In this document: positions 26,063 to 36,925 of the stretch, piece after piece
How positions within the stretch are numbered: position 1 is the stretch's first letter
How the letters are laid out: each line of letters opens with the position of its first letter
From: Paramarasmius palmivorus
Lineage: Eukaryota; Basidiomycota; Agaricomycetes; Agaricales; Marasmiaceae
Assembly (NCBI GenBank): GCA_037176845.1
Contig: JAYKXP010000055.1
Span: 248,001-312,000, forward strand
DNA length: 64,000 nt
Direction of reading: 5' to 3'
The notes under the pieces: generated by a model
Databases searched by the model: none
The model's input: only the letters and a program-made list of their open reading frames with translations
What the model was told of the DNA's origin: nothing
Translations under genes and position numbers: made by a program

Positions 26063-29009
26063 ATGATCATCTCTGGACCTGACTGGGAAGAAACCTCTGT
26101 TCATACGGTCAAAAAGGTACGTCCATGCTTGAGTGTACAGGATTTGGAAAAACGAGCTGATGTACAACCTTTTTTTAGTCTATATCTATGCCTCCTGTTA
26201 TCGACATTGATACCTCAGTATTCGACGACGCTCCATTTTCAGTTCGTGTCGGACGTGTCAAAGGCGTGTTATGATCTAATGAGCGACCTCTAGCGATCAT
26301 TCAACGGTATGCTTACCGACGAAGAGTTGGGAGAGAGCGAAGACTCGAGGCGATGTACAATTCTGATTGACGCAAGTTTTAACGTCGAGGTGAGATTGGA
26401 CATTACTAAAGCTGCTCGCCATTGCTTATTTTCCTCCAAGCAAATCAAGGATATTAAGGAAATAGTTCCGGAATGGGACGACGACGAAGTGGATGTTCGT
26501 CACATCATCTTTGCTTGAGTCGTGGTCTAACAAAACATAGGAAATCGTCGTCTTGTCCCCAAAGCCCAGGAACCCTATGCCAAACCGCCTTTCGACTATC
26601 ATGGAAGATCTTCAAGAACGCGACAAGAGACAGAACGTACGCTACAACATTGCCAATGCTTTTATCTGCTCACTATGGCATACAGGGCATCTTCTCATTC
26701 GCAGATTTTGAGTTCTTACCTCCGATATCCCGGAATCCTGGTCAAATAGGTTATTCAACAACGCGATACTGAGCAATGCTACATTGTCAAGCGATTTAAA
26801 ACTACTCCTTCGGATGCTTGGCCAACTGAACTCAGCGTTTTGGAGTTAATCAATGACCGAGATGCACCATTTCTACCTCAGATATGCTGGAGAGTATTTG
26901 AAGATAGCTGTTTCTCTGTGATATTGGTATGTCAAATTGGGATTTGAGCTCTCGCCGATGGCCGATACTGACAACGCCGCTTCAGGACTTCCATTCGGGC
27001 GGTAGTCTGTGCTCTTACATCGAAGCTTACGATGCGTTGTCTCTTCAGCACTCTTTGGCCTACGCAGCAGAACTGGTAGGGCAGTAATGATTGAACCAGT
27101 GGCTTTGCTCACCCTGTTCATTGTCACAGGTCGAAGCGCTATCTGTCATTCACGCAGCTGGAATCCAGCACCGCAACATCACACCTGACAGTATCATGAT
27201 TGATGCCACGGGTCACTTGGTTCTTGTTGGCTTTGACCAGGCCCAGTTGGAGGCCGTTAAAAGCCGTTCCCAAGATGAAATCCACATCGACGACGCCAAC
27301 GCAACATAAACGCGACTATCGAGCGCCTGAGCTGGTTCTGGGCTGGTCGCACGATTCCGCCGTGGATTGCTGGAGCTTTGGTTGCGTACTGTACTTCATG
27401 ATACCGGGAAGGTGGGTCGATGTCAAGGTATCATTATGGCTTGATTTACATTGCAATCTTTAGCATCCTTTTCTTCGGAAAATGAGGTCGATAAACAGAA
27501 GATCATTCGCGGCCAACCTCTATCAGACATTGGCGCCGCTCCCGTTGTGTCTGACTTGTTAAATGGGGTGCGTAACATAACGTCCTCACCCACCGTGACT
27601 TACTGTTTTGCGATCTATTTAGTGTCTTGAGCCTAACCCGGCATTACGATTGACGATAGCGGAGATCAAGACACACGAATACTTCGGATCTGTGTAAGTC
27701 CTCCTTTTCAATTCTACTATTTCTATCTGACGTTCTCTACTAGTAATTGGAGCTTGGTACAAGAGAAGAACATCAAAGGTACGTGTTTTGTTGGGCAACA
27801 TGGCTGTCTAAGCTCATCGTGGGCCCTGAGCAGTACCCCGCATCCGGGACGAAGCCATAAGGACCTCTGTGTCGTCCAGAACCTCTATTCTTCCGCAGTG
27901 CTCTCCTCGTACTGCTGTTGACTCGCCGACACCTTCATATTCCGACAACTACTCCGTGCAAGCACGCCAAAGCGTTCAAGACCTGCTGCCCTCTATATTC
28001 CGCACGGCTTGTACTACCTCGGACTCTCACTCTCTTCAAGACGCCAGGTCAACAATTGGTTCAAGTGTGTCGAACCCATTCCATCAATCTTGAATACTCG
28101 TTACCCAATCCCGCTCCGACGTATGATTCCCTTCGGCGTCGACTTGACAATGAGTTCACTCCAGCTCTCACTCCAGAGGAACGAATGGCGCGATTCTGGG
28201 CGTCTCTCGACGAAGAGAGGGACTACTTCTCTCCTGATCCGGAAACGTGCCATTACATCCCCACAAGACTTCAACGCCGGAACAAGCTCCGAAAGAAACT
28301 ATCAACCCCCTCTAGTCCTCATCTCACCTCTAGATCTTCCTTGTCTCTATCCCTCGCTTCTACTCAGCGCCGAATTTCACGGCTAATCAAGCTGTCCTCC
28401 CCTGCAACCCTTAAGAGCACTGCTACCACTGCAATTCGTAAACACAAGAGTTCGCCATCCCTCAAGCTCATCGATGCTCCTGTGCATCTCCCCAAGGCAT
28501 CGAGCAGATAGGATCTGGTATCGGCTTTACTTACCAAACACCCCAGCCTGTTACTCTCCCTTCACCTGATATCACGAATCATCTCAACGCCAAACGAAAG
28601 CAGATAGGGCTAGGTCTCAAACTCAAGATGGGCAGTATTGGACCGACAGCGAAAGTGGGGTAGTGGGCTATTCTCTGGGCGCACTTCGTATGACGAAGGC
28701 AAATCGAAGATTCGCTGTAGCGTCAGTGGCACCGAGACGATAATCGAACCAGCTAGGCTTAGCGAATCGTCAATGAGATGTGCTAGGTTGGAGATGGTTT
28801 CTGGGGAGATGGAAGGAGCAGCGGACCAGGATGTGTTTCGATATGGGTCTACTTGGAGTCTGATGCCAGATCTGAGCAACAGCGGGGAGCTGACGAGGAT
28901 GATCAGTGGCGGTGTTACTGGGGAGGAGGTGATGGTTTCGCCGGTGACGGAGACTGATACGACGGTTGGGAATTCACCATTCACTGATCTGAACTTGGAC
29001 GACAAGTGA
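26063..29009 (+). pseudogene. Kinase-fold protein lacking catalytic residues (pseudokinase), reading frame broken
   Basis: The N-terminal exons (MIISGPDWEETSVHTVKK, then a 47-nt intron before RSFNGMLTDEELGE) lead to a kinase N-lobe starting FADFEFLPPISR, with the VAIK-type lysine in CYIVKRF. The C-lobe has HSGGSLCSYIEAY, the catalytic loop HRNITPDS in place of HRDxKxxN, GFDQA in place of DFG, and an APE box (YRAPELVLGW) followed by DCWSFGCVLY. All three catalytic signatures are therefore altered. Four frame changes are needed to read the gene through: near 26749 (one extra base in GG), 27307 (one extra T), 28086 (one extra T) and 28500 (C run). The C-terminal region is Ser/Pro-rich, with RMARFWASLDEERDYFSPDP. 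The 3' limit is uncertain; the open frame ending at 29009 may be its end. Confidence 0.6.
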
Positions 29010-29233
29010 GACGTTGAAGGGGCTTTTGGGGAGGAAGTCGACATTGAGATTGGTTCTCTGAAGACCAGAGACGGGGTTCCAGGTATTCGGTTCTACTCTT
29101 AAGATAATCCAGACCATACTGTATACATTAGCTCTCACCATAATATCTAGGCATTGAATGTCCTGCCTTGTTAATGACAACGTCCATGACAATAGATTAT
29201 TATCTTCTCAATTATCGTACCCGCATGAATAAT

Positions 29234-32026
29234 TTACAGTCCAGAAGAAATAATATCGGCAGCTTTCTCCGCTATTGCATACACCAAAGTCATCAGAATG
29301 AGCTGATATGTGCATCGGCACCACACTGCAGGATATAAGGGTGAGAACTGACCAACAGGCAGACAGATTCAACAAACCTAGCATCAACAACGCGCAAATT
29401 CGATGTACCGTATACAAGCAAGTCATCACCAACGACTCCGCCTAGGTCCTTGGGCGCGAGGGCAGCAGTACCTAGAATACCTCATTAAACAAAGCGATGC
29501 ACGAGGGTTTTAAGATCTTACCAATGGCATTATATTGCGGCTGTGGTACAGATAGTGTTCAGTTACGTGCCGTCTTGAAAGAGAGATGATACATACCCCG
29601 ACAGTCGCGACCACGAACTTCATCATTATTCGCATTAGGACCAGGATTCAGTTCGCTCTCGATGAGGTCCACGAGAGGTGATGTATTGGCAATCTTTCGA
29701 GCAAGCTCAACACCGAAAGACATGATCTTGCGATCTTCATTGACAGATGAGCACACCAGAGGGAAAGAGAAAAAAATATAGACATGCCAAAAGTATAATC
29801 AAGGAAATTCAGGTCGATCAATGGGGCATCGAATGCCGACGTTGTGTTGATGTGCTGGAGGTATACAATATTGATCTTCAGGGAATCAATATCAGATAAA
29901 AAAAACCATACCACCGAGCCTCGACTGAATAGATGCTGTCCAAAAGGAACGATCGAGATATAACTTCTACCAGGTGTCGTAGGATTGGGTCCGGGAAGAC
30001 CAGCTACACAATCATGAGGCACTGCACCTTGGTGATAAAAAAGGAGCTGGTACCAGCGTAAGGGGATAGTTCAATCTGTCCCACTGTCCCCTCCTCAAGC
30101 CACTTCAGCTGAAGTTGAGCCTGGAGCTCTTGAAACTTTGAAAGATTCCTTTGGGATATCTCATATTTGGTCGTATTAACCAATTCTGCAACTTCTATCG
30201 GTGAAAAGAATGTCTGCAAAGCATGGTAAGAGTATGTCGGCAGAGTCGTTAGGAGTCCGGTCTTGTTGACGAGGCTGTGAGGTACTTTGAGTTGACTGAA
30301 CAAGGCAGGAATGTCTTCCACGCACTATTCCAGCATTTGCTCTTGGAAAAACTGCGGATTGTTTTGAAGGGCATCTGGTTGCTGTTGAGCGCGTTTGATG
30401 ATCCATATCAATGACAGCACCTACCAAGAGTAATTGGGGCCGGCTCCTTGAGAAGATACGTGGTAGTAACAGAATTGTGATCCTTCAAAACGGGGGTTCA
30501 AGTCACGGTTGACATGATATCAAAATGAAGGCGCACTTGTAGGTTCTCTCCGACTGTAGGAATGTCGAGGACAGTTTCGATTCCCAAAGATTCAAGAATC
30601 GCTTTGTTGCCGATTCCAGATAATTCCAAAAGCTGTGGCGTTGAATTGAGCCTAGATGAGGGCAGATTAGATCTAGACCCGAATGTTCGAGAACGCCGTA
30701 CCAGCGGACAAAATAACCTCTCGGGAGGCGTTCGCTATATATGTCTCTCCGTTGGAGATGTATTCGAGACCGGTGGCTTCAACCTCAGAGCCGGTGTTCG
30801 ATAGAAGTATTCGAGTAACCTATACGACAGAATATCAACGGCTAGATGGCTGCTCCGGGAAGCTATAGCTTACAGTAGCTCCAGTCAGAACAAGCAGATT
30901 GGTTCTGCCCTGATTATGAGTAAAGTAGTCCAAGGCGTAAGAGCGGTTTCCCGTAGTGATGTCTACAGCATGGGCGCCATTAGCAACACCAAGGTTGCGA
31001 CCGTTCGCCTTCGGTAACTTGAGTCAGGCACTGAAGTCACGAGGACCGAAACACTTACTTGGTCTTCATTCAGCTGTTCTCCGAGGTTTAAAATACTTTC
31101 TACGAAGGGTTCATGAACACCAGTGAAAGTGCGTGAGTATCCCACTTGAATGATGCCATCGCGTCCGTAGAAATTGTCGTCCCAGCCACTTGGTTTCGTG
31201 GAGCCAGGGTAAGCCGTCGGATCTCCCAGGGAGACGTTCTCGACTTTCATCATGTATGGAAGAAGATCTTCCCAGTTCCAGCCGCCCTGAATACCCAGTT
31301 GCGACCAGGCATCAAGTTCGAGGCTAGGTGATCTAACCCAAGCCATGGCGTTAATCCCGCTAGATCCTCCGACCATTTTCCCCCTACAAAAGTCAGCGCC
31401 ACGGCGAATAAGATCAGCGCGACCTATGCTCACCGAGGGTAAAAGATTGGTCGGTCATTGAGATGACTTTGAGGAACGGTCGAAAATTGCCAGGCGAGTT
31501 CAGGAACGGCGAAAGACTGCCCAACGAATCCCTTTCCCAAACGTCAGACCGCAAAACGTTGTAGTAAAGTGTTATCGCGTACCCGGAGTATCCACCAGAG
31601 GATTTTGGTTCTGCGGAATCAGGGCCCCGGCTTCAATGACGCCGATGGTAAGAGACGTCTTTTCGGCTAGCCTGGACAAGACACATGAGTGCAACGTGCC
31701 GAATTTCAAGGAGATTTGGCGCTCACCTAGCTGCCAAAGTGATACCGGCAGTTCCTCCCCCTATGAGATATTATCACTCAGTACAGTTTTTAGAGAGTAT
31801 GTTGTAGAACTGACCTGCAATGAGAAAGTCAAATGACTGCTCAGCAAAGAGTTGAGCATCTTGAGTGAGTCCTAAAGCTCCCACGTCAGATACGGAATAA
31901 GCAGAACAGCCTGGTAAGAGACTTGCCGTGTATCGACAAAGGTTCAGCCACGACCGGAAAGTAAAGAAGTGTATAAGAGGCCGTCAATACAAATGCTAAC
32001 TTCCTGGGGAAGTCGGAGGAAACCAT
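29234..32026 (-). pseudogene. GMC-type FAD oxidoreductase, probably disabled
   Basis: Glucose-methanol-choline (GMC) family flavoenzyme, the group of aryl-alcohol and alcohol oxidases. The start at 32024-32026 gives a signal peptide (MVSSDFPRKLAFVLTASY). The ADP-binding fold follows as FLIAGGGTAGITLAARL..IGVIEAG across short introns, then GKMVGGSSGINAM (GMC signature 1), LDAWSQLGIQGGWNWEDLLPYM, and EVILSAGT with a second signature block before LLELSGIG. The C-terminal part has VYGTSNLRVVDA, then HISAHS and LVYAIAEKAADII. Two lesions are seen. A TAG codon at 30325-30327 (minus strand) lies between LQNNPQFFQEQMLE and VEDIPALFSQL in the same frame. A one-base insertion at about 29290-29297 separates the HISAH and AIAEK parts. 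Splicing around the TAG is possible but would remove family-like sequence. Confidence 0.75.
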
Positions 32027-33045
32027 GGTTGGGAGTTGGGGAGAGGTTGAAGACTCTGAAGTGACAATGGGGCTTTAAAATTCGTGAATTATGATCAGGG
32101 CGCATCAGAAAATATCGGCACGAGTGTGCGCATTGTGTGCACTGCAAGAGCTATGAGTAGTGTTATAGATGCGTGATTCGGAACGAGGCGGATTGAACCG
32201 TTCTGAAACCAGGTGAACCAGATGAAATCATGGGCCAAGATTTGAGGCGTTCAATTGAACCAGTGCTATTTTGATACGTCAATTGATTAACGTTACAGAG
32301 GTCGCTTAATAACTTGCGATGTCCTGTGATGAAAGCTGGGATTTGCTGAGCATCCAGGGGATGGTGGTTGTAATTTCAAAGATATTCAGTCGCGTCGGAG
32401 TAACTTAGGGTAACGCCGCGTGACAGTGTCACGCACCCTTCTTGTTTGTTTCCTCCATCACCAAACCATTATTACTTTTGGCCATCGTGAACCATGCGAG
32501 GACTTTGGAAGGATCAAAAAGTTGCTGGTTCTAGTCTCGATCATTCAAGCCCATTCTGGCTGCTCATGGGCCCGCCCATCACCAAGATTTTTAACCGACA
32601 TCCAACTTTGCCACGTAACTTTCCAGCATTCTATACTGGAGAGTCCTTGGATTAACATGTCAAGCCCTGCGTACAGGTTATTCTAATGTATATGTACGGA
32701 GCGCCGAACCGACTGCCACCATTGAAATCACAGGAGCGTTGACAGTCCTGAGTCAATCTTCCGCTTGTTGCGGGGCCAGAGTAACGACTTTCCGCCAATG
32801 CACGCCACATTCCCAGAGGAGTTGCGTGCTAAACTCTCCCGTCTGATGAACAATGGATTATGATGCGTATGTAATGAATAACTCAATCAAGAGATGCTGT
32901 TCGAGCGAAGTACCTCGCACTCCGGTCTGCGATCTGTTTTCGGTAGCTTTCGCGGGCCGTTAAGAAGGAGACTTTGGAATCACAGGGTTTAGGACCTCAA
33001 TCCCCGACCCCTTCCTTGTTCAAACACGCCTCTACACTGACAAGC
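32027..33045. promoter_or_regulatory. Divergent intergenic region, GMC oxidoreductase / DUF6534 copy 2
   Basis: About 1 kb between two genes that read outward. It contains the 17-base inverted repeat listed separately at 32418-32434. No open frame with a recognisable domain was found. Confidence 0.45.
32418..32434. promoter_or_regulatory. 17-bp inverted repeat (candidate operator)
   Basis: GCGTGACA-G-TGTCACGC: two perfect 8-base arms with a one-base spacer, 392 bases upstream of the GMC start codon. The TGTCAC core recurs in the P450/cyclase promoter. A binding site for a dimeric transcription factor is an inference. Confidence 0.45.
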
Positions 33046-34570
33046 ATGGATCCCGCTACTATGTGAGTAAGCCTGATACTTGGTTGATTCTTCCGACCGC
33101 TCATATTGTCTTTCACAGCACTGGCCCTATGGTAAAAGATCTGGACTATCTGTGTGACTGGTCCACTGAAATTTCCTCTATCAGCTCCTCGGCCATCTCC
33201 TCAACTACGGTGAGCTGATTCCGTTTGGACGTGTGCGCTCCTCATGCCAATAATTGTCCTCTAGCACTTATGGGTGCGCTCGGGATTCAAGTATATATCT
33301 ATGCTCTGTCGTTCCAGAGGGATCCGTTCTTTATCAAAGCCTTGGGTAGGCCGAATCACTAATCTACCGCTATTGCATCGTAACTAATGCAAACCACAGT
33401 CTACTTCACCACATTGCTCGATGTGATGCAGACGTGCTTCTCCGGACATTACGCCTGGTTTGTTCTCTCGATTGGTGCCATCTGTTAATCGTTTTAACCT
33501 ACACAACAGGTATGCCCTTGCTGCAGGATGGGGCAATCCTGATGCTCTACGATTCACGCCATGGTCGCTGGCTACTATCCCCCCTCTCGCTGGAACCAGT
33601 AAGCCTCATTCCGGGCCTTTGTGTGTCAAATAACTCATTGTCCTTCAACACAGTCGCATTCATGGTTCAACTTTTCTACGCTTGGCGGATTATGGTGTTG
33701 GGACAACACAGACTTCCCTTCCAGCTCTGGGCTGGCTTACTTGCTCTTATCGGCCTCACGGGTTTCGTCGCGTCTTGGTATGCTGGAATCAAGGTGACCT
33801 TTGTCCGATACACAATGCTGCTTGTGGCTAATGTCAATCTAGTCAGGGATCGTCGCTGATATCTTCAGAGCTGCAGAATTGGACACTCCCGTGACGGTAC
33901 ATATTATTCTGTCCTTTTTCGTAAACACTTCTCACGAGATGAATAGATTTGGCTATCTACTAGCGTCGCATGCGATGTCCTGCTCACCCTTACTCTGGTG
34001 TTCCAACTCTTTTCCGCCCAGTCAAACATCGGATTCAAGACCACGCAAAACGTCGTTCATCGTACCATCAGGTTGACCATCGAGACCAATGCCGTCACAG
34101 CCGCAGTCGTCGTTGTCGAGCTAGTCTTGTACTTGAACTCTAGCACGACAACTTGGTACTTCTTCTGGTAAAGCATCATCCCTTCTAATCACAATGCTTG
34201 GCTGACACCCAGGTGTAGCGGGATGAGTATCGGGAAACTCTACTCCAACTCGCTCCTTGCTATGCTGAACAGCCGCGCACGGAAGAACGGTTCGGAATCG
34301 ACTGTTGTTCAGAGTCTTGTCTGGAGCAGTCCGGGTGCAAGTACAAATACTCAGTCGGTTACTGGCAATGTCTCGAACGGGATCATCAAAAATGTCACCA
34401 CGCGAACTCATCGCGACGTTGAGCTAGCTAGTTTCCCCCAGTCGGAGGTGAGTCTTCCTCCAGGTGCATGTTACTGATCCTGATCACTGAACCAAGCTGT
34501 ACCATAGCAAGATATGACTTTCAGCAACAACTACAACTACAAAGCCAACAATGACTACTACCCGAACTAG
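33046..34570 (+). CDS. DUF6534-type multi-pass membrane protein, copy 2
   Basis: Second member of the Agaricomycete DUF6534-like family, complete and cleanly spliced. The start at 33046 (MDPATI) is followed by a tiny exon and then LLGHLLNYALMGALGIQVYI, with later helices IKALVYFTTLLDVMQTCF, TIAFMVQLFYAWRIMVL, LLALIGLTGFVASWY and CDVLLTLTLVFQLF. The conserved RTIRLTIETNAVTA segment corresponds to the family IETG motif, and IGKLYSNSLLAMLNSR is the typical end of the last helix. A polar Asn/Ser-rich tail ends NNDYYPN before TAG at 34568-34570. Seven transmembrane helices are expected. Function is unknown; its place inside the oxidoreductase block does not by itself imply a role there. Confidence 0.8.
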
Positions 34571-34970
34571 TAGTGTTTATCCTATCATTATTGACAAGGC
34601 GGGGGCCATTAACTTATTGGTATGTTGGCAATGGATGTGGACTATATGAAACGTGCGGGTTCAGTACGTAGCATCATGTATATCTAACCTGTACATGTAC
34701 TTGGGAATTCTATGTACTATTCAACCGGGTAAATCGAAAACTGTGGAGGCTAGTCACGCAATGTTGCAGGAGTAGTATCTGCGGCAAGAAGCGTCGGAAC
34801 AACAGATAGGATAAAACGTGCGACTTGGCGCGTATGTGGTTCAAACAGTTCAATTACCCAAGAAATCGAAATCATGAGGTTACAGACAGATAATCACAAT
34901 CATAGATACAAGCCCATAAGGATTAGCGTACAAGTAGGGCATCCCAACATATGGTCAGCGCTGGGTCATC
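34571..34970. other. Convergent intergenic region
   Basis: 400 bases between the 3' ends of the DUF6534 gene (plus strand) and the SDR gene (minus strand). Only 3' flanks are expected here; no signal was recognised. Confidence 0.4.
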
Positions 34971-36274
34971 TCACTCCTTCGTTTCCGTCTCCAAAAACTT
35001 CCACAATTCCTCGCCGATCTTCGGGTCTGCCGTTTCCGATCTCATCTTGCCTTCTCGGGCCCATGGGATTAGATACTTGAAGTAAATGAATAAACGTTCA
35101 ATGTTAGGTTGTAGGTGAGGCAACAAACCTTCCCGTTCATGTTGACTGTTTCTGGAGAAACACCTGCCCATAGTTGTGTAAGAGCCCCAAAGGGTGCCGG
35201 AGAGAAGAGCCATCCCTACGATGTGAACGTATTTCAGTCGCGAGCTATGTACAAGAATAGCATAAAGGACACACGAAAAACATCATGAATGCACCGGGCA
35301 TTGTTCGTTGAAGATCTGTCTTGAGATTCCCTGGATTGAGACTTGTAGAGACAATACCCTGATCACCGTATCTCCGAGCAAGTTCATTTGATAGAACAAC
35401 GTTGCCCTAAGAACAAGGATCAGCATTTGATTGAAATCTGAGTGAAGATAACCTACGAATTTGCTGTACATGTACATCTTCCCATTGCCAGCTTTTCGCC
35501 GTGCAGGGCCGTCTTTGATTGTCGCGAAATCAATTGTATTGGTGAACATCTGTGCTGAAGAAGAGGTATTCACGATTCGTGCTTTGTGATCCGGAGAAGA
35601 CTTTGCCCCCTCAATCAATAAAGGAAGTAGTCGTTTGGTAAGAAGATAATGCCCAATGACGTTCGTGCCAAATTGAAGGTCGTAGCCTTGCTTTGTGAGT
35701 TGCTCAAGCGGGGGCACCATGACACCTCTGTAAAGCGCATGATGAGGAAAGGGTTTAAAAGGGTGCTGGAAAACGTACGCATTGTTAAAAAGAACGTGTA
35801 GCTGACTTTCTTTTCTGGAGAAAGAATGATCTTAGTCGGTGCAGAGATCGAGTACGGTTGAAAAGGTAACATACGATTTGAACTCATCAGTTGCTTTGCG
35901 GACCGAATCAAGATCTGCCAGGTCTAATTCCAGAAAATTCGCTTCCTTTCCGGTCTCCTCTTTCAACCTAGCAATCGCTTCTTCTGCTCTGGCCTTCGAA
36001 CGGCTTGCCATGTACACTTTCGCGTTCTTGGGAAGTAATGCCTGTGGCTCGTGATGAGTAGACTTCGTGACATCTCGAGACTGGATTCTACTTTGACAGT
36101 TTCATAGCCAATGCCACCATTACCACCTAGAATATGCATTAGTGCATCTTGGGTGCGAGGACGAAACAACCAACCTGTGACAATTATAACTTTCCCAGTA
36201 AGATCTGGGATGTCCTCGACCTTGAACTTGGATTTCGGGGGGAAAGATTCAGAGAAATAGTCTTTGAGTCCCAT
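34971..36274 (-). CDS. Short-chain dehydrogenase/reductase (retinol dehydrogenase-like)
   Basis: NAD(P)-dependent oxidoreductase of the SDR superfamily, like fungal proteins annotated as retinol dehydrogenase or WW-domain oxidoreductase homologues. The start is at 36274 ([17 protein letters not shown]). Introns are GT-AG and frame-preserving. Motifs in order are the cofactor loop [22 protein letters not shown], the acidic residue region LELDLADL, the NNAG motif (LFNNAGVMVPP), [16 protein letters not shown], the catalytic Ser in IVNTSSSAQ, and YMYSK as the YxxxK pair. The C-terminus reads [18 protein letters not shown] and ends FLETETKE. It is intact at about 310-330 residues. It likely oxidises or reduces a hydrophobic alcohol or ketone; the substrate is unknown. 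Confidence 0.88.
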
Positions 36275-36925
36275 GGCGGTGAGGAAAGAGCCAGAAGCGG
36301 GGGGACGGGAGAGTCCATCATATCATAGCTTCAGGCCTCTTCAGGCCTGGGAACAAAGGCAATGCGCGTACGTATACAGGCGCGCCTCGGTTGTTCACGT
36401 TGACCGGTCAATTGATGAAAACCGTTAGAAGGAAAATCAGAAGTTGAACAGGCGCGAATATAAGTAGTTAGCTCATCATTGATTAGAAAGGATGTTCTAT
36501 CAGGTTTCAGCACTTCGAAACACGGGAGAAGTTTGATTTCGCTGCCTATACCTACACCTACTACCTATGCCAGTGGCTCTCCCTAAGACGTGGCGCTGGA
36601 GGTTGCAGGAACGAACTCCAGGAGTGGAAGGCTATTGATCATGAGCGATTGATAGATGGCTGGGCGGGGATATACTATGATTTGGCGCTCATTGGGCATC
36701 GGTCAGGACGGAACTTACATGAATGGAATGTCGTTATTCTATCGCACTTTACGGTGGCTATAGCAGGCTATAGTGCGCTTTTGACAGCAAGGAAATGGGC
36801 GCACATTGACGTGCATGAATAGGATAGTCCGCAAATAATATACAGCAAGACGCGAAGTGCACAGGAAGGTAAAGAAATACATACAAGTCACCCAGGGACT
36901 AGCCCTTCCTTCGGCTACATGTTAT
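36275..36925. promoter_or_regulatory. SDR promoter / P450-1 3' flank
   Basis: 651 bases in which the SDR promoter and the P450-1 terminator must lie. A perfect 12-base palindrome TTGACCGGTCAA occupies 36400-36411, 126 bases upstream of the SDR start. No gene was recognised. Confidence 0.4.

Noticed and set aside
30480..30500. GGGTTCAAGTC sequence resembling a tRNA T-arm
   Set aside because: It lies in the GMC gene intron/exon area, lacks an acceptor stem partner and has no A box.
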